Source: Polytrichum commune (Eukaryota; Streptophyta; Polytrichopsida; Polytrichales; Polytrichaceae). Taken from it: a stretch of 64,000 nucleotides of DNA. How positions within the stretch are numbered: the first letter of the stretch is position 1; every line of letters begins with the position of its first letter. Below the pieces are notes generated by a model, which did not search any database, was not told the DNA's origin, and worked only from the letters and a program-made list of their open reading frames with translations. The stretch lies in assembly GCA_950295325.1 (NCBI GenBank), contig OX485803.1, positions 75,467,554 to 75,531,553 of the forward strand, in the 5' to 3' direction. The translations under genes and the position numbers were made by a program. Below are positions 26,288 to 33,019 of this stretch, piece after piece.

Positions 26288-26775
26288 CAGTCCACCCTCG
26301 ATAAATGTTACACTTATAAACGTTAACTCATTATATTTGTTAACAAAATCGTACTCCCCTCATATTGCTAACTAGAATGTTAACTATGTTAAATGTTAAT
26401 AATAATTTACTCCCCACTTTGTTAATTTGCCACTTATAAATGTTAACCTACAAAATACATCCAATATTGTGTGATGACATCCATTACATTTACTCGCAAC
26501 CTTTCAAAGTGGCAAAAGCCACCAAATTTGACTTTTGTGGTCAAATTATTCATCCGGACTATATTGATTCTTATTTTGTTTCATAAAAATTAAAGATTGA
26601 TTTGATAGACATATTTTATATATGATAATTTTGCAAAACTGTCCCTCCATAATTGTAATGAATTTATATTTGTTAAGCATTCAAAAAGCTCCCTTTATAA
26701 TTATTAGAATGTTTACTCACTATAAATGTTAGGAAATTTTTACTCCAAAGCCTAACATTTATAGAGGGTGGACTA
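26288..26775. mobile_element. pogo/Tigger-like (Tc1/mariner) MITE
   Basis: The left end CAGTCCACCCTCGATAAATG and the right end complement TAGTCCACCCTCTATAAATG are inverted repeats of about 23 bp, with TA on both sides. TA duplication with CAGT ends fits Tc1/mariner, and CCCTCGATAAA resembles pogo-type ends. Interior is rich in GTTAAC-type subrepeats, no coding capacity. Confidence 0.75.
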
Positions 26776-27729
26776 TATGTGTGGATGGAAACTTATATTT
26801 ATGCGGAACTCCACGGCATCTTGGCTGCCTATCATTACCAACCAAAGTTGGTCAACTACAAGCAAACTTCAACATGTTGGATTTTGGGGTTTGTGTTATG
26901 TAGTTGGGCATTGTGCCAAAACCTTTACAACCTAGTGTCATCATAACGCTATCACGGCCCAATGAGGTCACTTAAGTGGGAATGTTAAAATGGCCAATTT
27001 AAGTTCTTTGTCCACCTCTTGTACGCATTACATTATTAAGCTAAGTAACAAGGTTGGGTGGGGCTGGGAATATGTTATATAACGTGCTAGAATTAAACCC
27101 CATGGTTGTTCGTCAGTAAGTAGACGTGGCTTGAAAAACGATTGAGATTCGGGTGAAGCATTATCATTAAATATCATTAGAATGAAACGGTTGATAGCAA
27201 TTGGATATTGTTATGGGTTGTCGAAAAACACAATTAAGGGTTGTTTACATCATGGACCACATAGTTGTCCCATGTCAGGTGGATTTTTTCCATGGTCAAA
27301 TTTCTTTACAATACGATTTTTAAAGCCTTTGGGCCCCTCACTACACTAATTCGCCCAACTAAGGCACGTGGTACTAATTCCGAAAGATGTATTCTTTAGC
27401 CCAATCTCATAATTAGTGAGGGTTGATTTCATAAGTACATGCTCATTTACCATAGTTTTCAAGAAAAATTTGTGCGCTCTAAGATGTTTGTAGAGTGATA
27501 GAAAAAAGGAAGCTAATGCAAACACATGCTTGCCAACATTATATTACTCATCCCTATGGGTGAGTTTTGTTTCTATATTTATGATTTGATAGGGTCCAAC
27601 CTTCATGAGAACAAACTTAGATACTAAGAAGAAATTGACATTGGTATGCATAGTATGAATATTGTGAATAGTGTCAATGTTTTTGGTGAATAGTGATGTT
27701 ATGAATAGCAATTGCAATGAATAGTGCCA
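26776..27729. other. Intergenic; partial Tourist-like end
   Basis: No gene seen. Near 27235 the phrase aagggttgtttacatcatgg resembles the end of the MITE family at 38319 and 57886, but no partner end was found. Just left of the Gypsy element there are repeated gaatagt units. Confidence 0.4.
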
Positions 27730-27733
27730 TGAT
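27730..27733. repeat. Left target-site duplication TGAT
   Basis: TGAT precedes the element end TGTCGTG and matches TGAT at 37819-37822 after the opposite end GTGACA. Four-bp duplications occur in some Ty3/Gypsy elements. Confidence 0.7.
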
Positions 27734-27838
27734 TGTCGTGTAAACTAAGATCGTTAAACACAACAGATCGAGTGTCGTTGTCAACATCAATAGCAAAATA
27801 AAATAACAAACTAAAATGCTAACAACCACCTCTTCAAG
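27734..27838 (-). repeat. Extra 105-bp block outside the 3' LTR
   Basis: Appears identical, base by base, to 28273-28377. In sense orientation it is the start of the LTR (TGAAGAGGTGG...ACGACA), repeated after the LTR end and joined through TCT. It extends to the target duplication. Confidence 0.9.
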
Positions 27839-27839
27839 A

Positions 27840-28375
27840 TGAGGGTTTCTCTCTCCAAGCTTAAGAAACTAAAATATCTCCTTACAAAGCTTAAGAAACT
27901 CTAAAATTCACACACAAGAGTCAAGCTATCTCTCACTCCACGAAGGGAGAATCCAAGAGTGCAAGTGGTGGAGAAAGAATGCAAAGGCTTTACTCATAAT
28001 CTACTACACCATAGCCATGAGAAAGCAACAACAAGCTCTCTCTCTCTCAAAACACACTCACAAGACTTGACTTGACAACAATGGCAAGTCAAGAGGCCTT
28101 CCTCTCCATACAACCCCAATCCAATGTGGAGTTCATCCATGGAGTGGATGAACAACTAACTAGGACTCCCAATGGAGTCCGTTACTCATCCCAACACACA
28201 TGGACTCCTAATGGAGTCCATTTACTCCTAAGTTGACGTGACTTAGCCCCCGATGTCACCTCACGTGACAGCTGTCGTGTAAACTAAGATCGTTAAACAC
28301 AACAGATCGAGTGTCGTTGTCAACATCAATAGCAAAATAAAATAACAAACTAAAATGCTAACAACCACCTCTTCA
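27840..28375 (-). repeat. Gypsy 3' LTR (complete, 536 bp)
   Basis: In sense orientation it runs TGAAGAGG...CCCTCA, with canonical TG/CA termini. It consists of a 105-bp block (28273-28377, including two bases of the adjoining tract), a GC dinucleotide (28271-28272) and a 431-bp block (27840-28270) that appears identical to the block at 37388-37818. The join between the blocks forms the palindrome GACAGCTGTC. Confidence 0.75.
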
Positions 28376-28388
28376 AGTGCCCCCACTA
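28376..28388 (-). promoter_or_regulatory. Candidate Gypsy polypurine tract
   Basis: The sense sequence AGTGGGGGCACT lies directly upstream of TGAAGAGG. The G-run fits a plus-strand priming site and supports placing the LTR start at TGAAG; nothing purine-rich precedes the alternative start TGTCACG. Confidence 0.6.
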
Positions 28389-28702
28389 GCAGATAAGGAG
28401 CCCCTCCAATCGGCTAGGAACAAACACACTCATCGATAGAGTTGTTGAACATGATGAAGTTGTTGCTACATCTATACATATTTAATTAGGTAGTAGTAAT
28501 CGAAGGAATTAAACTCGTGATTGACAAAGTAATCCAAGAATTGTAGGCTGGGTGCAATGTGAGCCCCATCCTTAATCGCCTTCAACAATTAATGTTGAAT
28601 TCTTGGATAACTCTTTCAATGTGGTTTTCAATCCCATAAAATTTCCAACCAACTAAATAACAACTTCACCACTAAAACATGTGGTAAACATCCACAAAGT
28701 CC
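28389..28702 (-). other. Gypsy 3' untranslated internal region
   Basis: 314 bp between the pol stop and the polypurine tract. No coding capacity or repeats recognised. Confidence 0.6.
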
Positions 28703-31700
28703 TCAATCATGACCATTAACGGCCACGGAATGAGAGGCTTTCCGACAACGAGGACAAACCCAATTGCCAGAAGGAAGAGTCAAAAGGGGAGGTGTCAAAC
28801 ATGCCATGTGCCATCCACGTTGACATTGGTCGCACAATAACATTGTTGCAGCTCCTTTCTTCTCTCCACAAACATAACAAGGCAGACCCTGTGGCACAAC
28901 CGCCAACTCGGGATGCACAGAGCCGTCGATGGGAAGGTGACATGGAGCACAATTCTTTGAATGCTCACGACATTCCCGTCCATCCTTGCCTTCAAGCAAT
29001 AATATACCACTTGGCAAGACATCTTTTACCCGCAAAATCGTGCGCCCAGCCTTGACATCCAATGTCGTAGGCGCCTCCCGTTGCAAGTAAACATAATCCC
29101 CCTTGGAAAATCTACGAACCTGAGGTCGATAAGCTCCACTGCGGATCCGGGCATACCGTAATGTATCACGATGTTGAGCAATATTCAAGTTCTCCATAGC
29201 CATAGGCATGGCCTTTTGGAAGAACGCTGCTCGGTCATGAAGACATTGAGCCCAAACATCTGGATCATCCAAGTTTACCACGGGAGCCAATTTCTCTCGC
29301 ACCGAGCTAGGTAAAATTGGTTCCCGTCCATACAAGAGTTGGTAAGGACTATAGGATGCCAAAGATGCTTGCCTGCTGAAACGATAACCCATTGCTATCC
29401 ATGGTAACATCAAGTCCCAATCGCGATGGTTGCCATGAAGCAATCCATACTTCTGCAAACCGCGCTTAACCGTCTGAACAACTCGTTCAGCTAAGCCATC
29501 TGCCTCAGGGTGATCTCTGGAAGTTGTCCGATGATCAATAAAAGCCTTGGTGCACAAAGCCTCGAAAGATCCAAGAAATTCTCTCCCTTGATCCGTCAAC
29601 ACCTCTGCAGGTGCTCCAAACCGTGCCAAAACTCGATCAAGAAATGCCATAGCCGCCAATTCTGAGGAATTTTGGGGAAGAGCCACGAGTTCAATCCACT
29701 TACTAAAATGCTCCACCATCACCAGCACATACTTGGAGCCACGTGGAGTGATAGTAAGTGGTCTGGCAAAATCCAAAGACCAACGATATCCCAAGCCCAT
29801 AATAGGTAAAGGCTGAAGTTGAGGTGATAAAGTATTAAAACTTGACCTGACCCGGTCACATACTTCACATCTAGAAACATAAGCGGCAACCTGTTGATAC
29901 ATACCAATCCACCAATATTGGTTGCGCAACATAGAGTGTGTCCTTCGCACTCCAAAATGTCCAAGCTCCTCGTGCACTTGCCGCACCAAAGAAGCTCTTT
30001 GATCTGGCCTTGGAACGATGCGCCTCGTTCCGTTCGGCCACACACGAAATAACAAGCTGTTTGCCCAACGAAACCTTGTTATCCTGTGACTAACTCTATC
30101 TCGCTCCATAGCAGATAGTCCAAGAGGAAATATCCCTTGTTGAAATTTGTGCAAGACCGCCTGGTCTTCCCACACATCACTAACAACGAGAGATTTATCA
30201 ACCTCCTCATCCTGTTCTTCTACAAGGATCTCAGCAGCCAATCCCGACATCATTGTGAGATATGTGGCAGCATGCCAACCCGGCACTGCCTCACGATCAC
30301 AATCTCCATGCCACCTGGCTCCAGTTAAATCCTCATCTGAAGGATTTGGATTGCGAGACAATCCGTCTGCATCCAAGTTGGCAATTCCTACTCGGTGAAC
30401 AACTTCAAAATCATATTCCTGAAGTAACAATGCCCACCTAGCAAGTTTCCCGGTGAGCTTATCTGATTCCATAAGCCATTTTAAAGGCTGATGATCAGTC
30501 ACCAAAGTAAACTTTTGCCCATACAAATAAGGTCGAAAATGTGCAATGGCCCAAACGGCCGCCAAGGCCTCGCCTTCATAAGAAGAATAATTAGATTCAG
30601 CACTATTATTACTTCTAGATGCATAAGCCACCACATATTCCTTCCCCTCTTCATCTTTCTGTGTCAATACCGCTCCCAATCCCACCGCACTCCAATCCGT
30701 GTGCAATTGAAAAGCTCTAGACACATCCGGGCGTCGAAGCACTGGCGCAGAACCGAGCCTCTGCTTCAATGTATCAAATGCCTGTTGTTGTTCCCGACTC
30801 CAAATCCATGGTTGGTCTTTCCCCGTGAGAATGGTAAGAGGTTTGGCAATCAAACTAAAGTTTTTGACAAACCTCCTATAATAATTTGCCAATCCTAGAA
30901 ATGCACGAAGCCGTGGTACATCACTAGGTGCGGGAATTTTGTACAAAGCGTCCACCTTCGCCTGTTGCACACCAAGACCGCCAGGAACAATCATGTGGCC
31001 CAAATAGGGCAATTGATCATGGAAAAACTTACATTTACCATGATGTAAACGGAGTCCCCACCGTTGAAGTCGTTCAAATACCGCTTGCAAATGTCTCACA
31101 TGATCCTGTGGACTATTACTAAAGATGATAACATCATCAATGTAACATCTAGCAAACGGCAAACCGGCCAATAATTGGTCCATCACCCGCTGGAATTCAG
31201 CTGGTGCATTCTTGAGACCAAATGGCAGAAATTTCCAATGATAAAGTTGATCCTTGCCATCTTTATCAATTCCCCAAAATGCGGTCTTCACCCGATCACC
31301 CAACAACAAAGGTAATTGATGATAACCAGACCTCAAATCCAGAGTGCTAAAGATTCTAGAAAATCCCAGTGCATCAAACAACTCCTCCGGCATCGGCATT
31401 GGATATCGATCCGACTTGGTCTTGCGGTTGACTAGACGATAATCACCACACATCCGTTTTTCCGTCCAGTTGCCAAAGATATCCTTCTTTGACGGCATAA
31501 CCGTGGCACAAGCATACTCTCCATTGGAGAGTTCAATCAATTCCGCTGCCAATAACTCTTGACATCGAGTTTGAACACCCAACCTTTCAGAGGTACTAAG
31601 TCTGTACGGCCGTCTGAAAATAGGGTGGTCGTCCTCGAGTTGAATACGAACAGGTTTACCTTTATATCCTTCAAGATCATGAAGACTAAAGGCAAAACAA

Positions 31701-31846
31701 TTACGGTAAGAGCGAATAAATGCCCGTACCTTTCGTGCTTCGGCACCAGTAAGCTTTGGCCCCACTTCAATTGGCCAATCGTCAAACTCCGTGGTTTCCT
31801 TCTTCATAGAAGGATTGCCAATTGGTGCCAGCACAGCCTGTGATTG
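28703..31846 (-). CDS. pol: Gypsy Pol: RT, RNase H, integrase, PHD finger
   Basis: An open stretch follows the TAG at 31849-31847, in the same frame as the methyltransferase, and is entered by readthrough. Residue numbers count from position 31834. Reverse transcriptase spans about 60-290, with LPFGLKNAPAEFQ (203-215) and the active site YIDD (231-234). RNase H spans about 370-495, with D380 and TDHQP (446-450). Integrase has a zinc finger ending CEVC (656-659) and catalytic D688, D748 (TDQG) and E783 (ADGLAER). The C-terminus carries a PHD finger, CYVC...CDQC..GWH..C...WVCPRC (about 986-1032). Pol copies and inserts the element; the PHD finger may direct insertion to marked histone H3 (inference). 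The first Met is residue 10, so independent initiation is possible but unlike the family. No lesions. Confidence 0.93.
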   Translation of the reverse strand, partial: QSQAVLAPIGNPSMKKETTEFDDWPIEVGPKLTGAEARKVRAFIRSYRNCFAFSLHDLEGYKGKPVRIQLEDDHPIFRRPYRLSTSERLGVQTRCQELLAAELIELSNGEYACATVMPSKKDIFGNWTEKRMCGDYRLVNRKTKSDRYPMPMPEELFDALGFSRIFSTLDLRSGYHQLPLLLGDRVKTAFWGIDKDGKDQLYHWKFLPFGLKNAPAEFQRVMDQLLAGLPFARCYIDDVIIFSNSPQDHVRHLQAVFERLQRWGLRLHHGKCKFFHDQLPYLGHMIVPGGLGVQQAKVDALYKIPAPSDVPRLRAFLGLANYYRRFVKNFSLIAKPLTILTGKDQPWIWSREQQQAFDTLKQRLGSAPVLRRPDVSRAFQLHTDWSAVGLGAVLTQKDEEGKEYVVAYASRSNNSAESNYSSYEGEALAAVWAIAHFRPYLYGQKFTLVTDHQPLKWLMESDKLTGKLARWALLLQEYDFEVVHRVGIANLDADGLSRNPNPSDEDLTGARWHGDCDREAVPGWHAATYLTMMSGLAAEILVEEQDEEVDKSLVVSDVWEDQAVLHKFQQGIFPLGLSAMERDRVSHRITRFRWANSLLFRVWPNGTRRIVPRPDQRASLVRQVHEELGHFGVRRTHSMLRNQYWWIGMYQQVAAYVSRCEVCDRVRSSFNTLSPQLQPLPIMGLGYRWSLDFARPLTITPRGSKYVLVMVEHFSKWIELVALPQNSSELAAMAFLDRVLARFGAPAEVLTDQGREFLGSFEALCTKAFIDHRTTSRDHPEADGLAERVVQTVKRGLQKYGLLHGNHRDWDLMLPWIAMGYRFSRQASLASYSPYQLLYGREPILPSSVREKLAPVVNLDDPDVWAQCLHDRAAFFQKAMPMAMENLNIAQHRDTLRYARIRSGAYRPQVRRFSKGDYVYLQREAPTTLDVKAGRTILRVKDVLPSGILLLEGKDGRECREHSKNCAPCHLPIDGSVHPELAVVPQGLPCYVCGEKKGAATMLLCDQCQRGWHMACLTPPLLTLPSGNWVCPRCRKASHSVAVNGHD

Positions 31847-31849
31847 CTA
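31841..31849 (-). promoter_or_regulatory. Leaky-stop signal TAG-CAA-TCA between DNMT and Pol
   Basis: The sense sequence is GAC-TAG-CAA-TCA. UAG-CAR-YYA is the known type I readthrough context used by tobamoviruses in plants; CAA-TCA fits it exactly. The frame is open for 388 codons before and 1047 after, so suppression would fuse Pol to the upstream domains. Confidence 0.75.
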
Positions 31850-33016
31850 GTCCGTGGAGAGGGCAACACCTTTGCCCCCATCATCTGCACTTGAATCCAA
31901 ATGCGTATCCTCTCCACTACAATCAGTTTGTGTAGCTAAATAGCTACCCACATATGAAGTATCACCAAGAAATAGAAGTGGAAACATTTTATGGGCCTCC
32001 AACTTCCCAAACTCTTGGGCCAAAGCTGAAAAAACACGTTGGGCTCGAAGCTCTTCCGCAACATGAAGTTTCAAAGGAAATAATCCCTCGGTATCATTGA
32101 CCTCAATGTGATCCTTGGATTGCGGCTCCATTGCCCCCTGACCATTGTTCTCTGCCCTCAGAGTAAGCAATTGGTCATCTATACGTTGTTGAGCAGCAAG
32201 ACAAATTCCAATTATCCACACAATGCTATTAAGATCCATAGCTTGCCCCAATAGGAAACGTCTCTGACCTTCCTGAAGCCCGTGAGCAGCTGTGGTACCT
32301 GTAAGAAAACCCATGGCGCGTTCCCGCTCATCTGCCGTAGGCTCCTCATAAGTTTGGGATTTTGAATCCCAAACCATGCCAGGTCCACGAGATCGAAATG
32401 CAAAAGACTGTGGATATGTCACAAAAGTAGGTAGTGCACCTCTCGGAATTCCCACCTTGTTAATTAATGCAAATGGCAAGGTGTCATCCTTGGTAACTGC
32501 CAAGGAAACACGATGATCATCTAAAATGTCATCCACCTTGCGATCCATAAGGCGGGGAATGCGGGCAATCGCCACTGAAAGCACCCGAGGTGATACCAAG
32601 TTGGTCCAAAACCAACGAGGCCGATGAGCAAAGGATCCCAAAGATGCAGCATCCAGAAATGTTGGAGTACCCAGAATTTGGTTAATGTACTCACTATCCT
32701 TCACCACTTTGTGCCGGGTATCACCCAATAATGGTACATTTTCGAAAATGTACCCTGGCGGAGTCGATTGGTGGGTAAACCACCATTGCGTCAATCGCAT
32801 CAAATCCGCAAACAAACTAGACCTAGGATCATCCAATCCCTGGCCAGTTCCTGCCCGCGAATGGCCTTGACAAGGCCATCCTGCAATAATCAAATCCACG
32901 TGGCCCAACCTTCTCAAATCCTCATCACTAATCATAGTGACATCTTGAGGAAGTTGACCACAACATCCATGAATGGCAGAGGCTGACAATTGTGCGGGGT
33001 ATCTCAACAACAATTG
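31847..33016 (-). CDS. Cytosine-5 DNA methyltransferase domain (catalytic part)
   Basis: It continues the Gag frame after the TAA at 33019-33017. Numbering from 33013: motif IV GWPCQGHSRAG (45-55) with catalytic Cys48, motif VI FENVP (90-94), motif VIII HRPRWFWTN (130-138), the target-recognition region, motif IX-like TADERERAMGF (226-236), and motif X GQAMDLNSIVWII (256-268). Motif I lies upstream of the stop in the Gag frame, so a working enzyme needs readthrough. C5 methyltransferases move a methyl group from S-adenosylmethionine to cytosine, using the PCQ cysteine. Motif order is complete. PCQG is closer to DNMT1/bacterial-type than to DNMT3/DRM motif IV. It lies between protease and RT. 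The first in-frame Met comes after residue 20. Confidence 0.9.
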   Translation of the reverse strand, partial: QLLLRYPAQLSASAIHGCCGQLPQDVTMISDEDLRRLGHVDLIIAGWPCQGHSRAGTGQGLDDPRSSLFADLMRLTQWWFTHQSTPPGYIFENVPLLGDTRHKVVKDSEYINQILGTPTFLDAASLGSFAHRPRWFWTNLVSPRVLSVAIARIPRLMDRKVDDILDDHRVSLAVTKDDTLPFALINKVGIPRGALPTFVTYPQSFAFRSRGPGMVWDSKSQTYEEPTADERERAMGFLTGTTAAHGLQEGQRRFLLGQAMDLNSIVWIIGICLAAQQRIDDQLLTLRAENNGQGAMEPQSKDHIEVNDTEGLFPLKLHVAEELRAQRVFSALAQEFGKLEAHKMFPLLFLGDTSYVGSYLATQTDCSGEDTHLDSSADDGGKGVALSTD

Positions 33017-33019
33017 TTA
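33011..33019 (-). promoter_or_regulatory. In-frame stop TAA-CAA-TTG within the methyltransferase
   Basis: The sense sequence is ATC-TAA-CAA-TTG. It resembles the CAR-YYA leaky context except for the final G and the use of TAA. It separates methyltransferase motifs I-II from motif IV. It may be a weak readthrough site or a single C-to-T lesion from a CAA codon. Confidence 0.45.

Noticed and set aside
27840-28270. Taking the 431-bp block alone (TGTCACG...CCCTCA in sense) as the whole Gypsy LTR
   Set aside because: It has TG/CA ends, but no polypurine tract precedes it, and the TGAT duplication lies beyond a further 105-bp block. The longer LTR explains the tract, the TCT junction and the block order together.
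30137-31122. Plus-strand open frames opposite Gypsy Pol (for example 30491-30898)
   Set aside because: They are shadows of the strongly conserved minus-strand Pol frame and have no recognisable domain.
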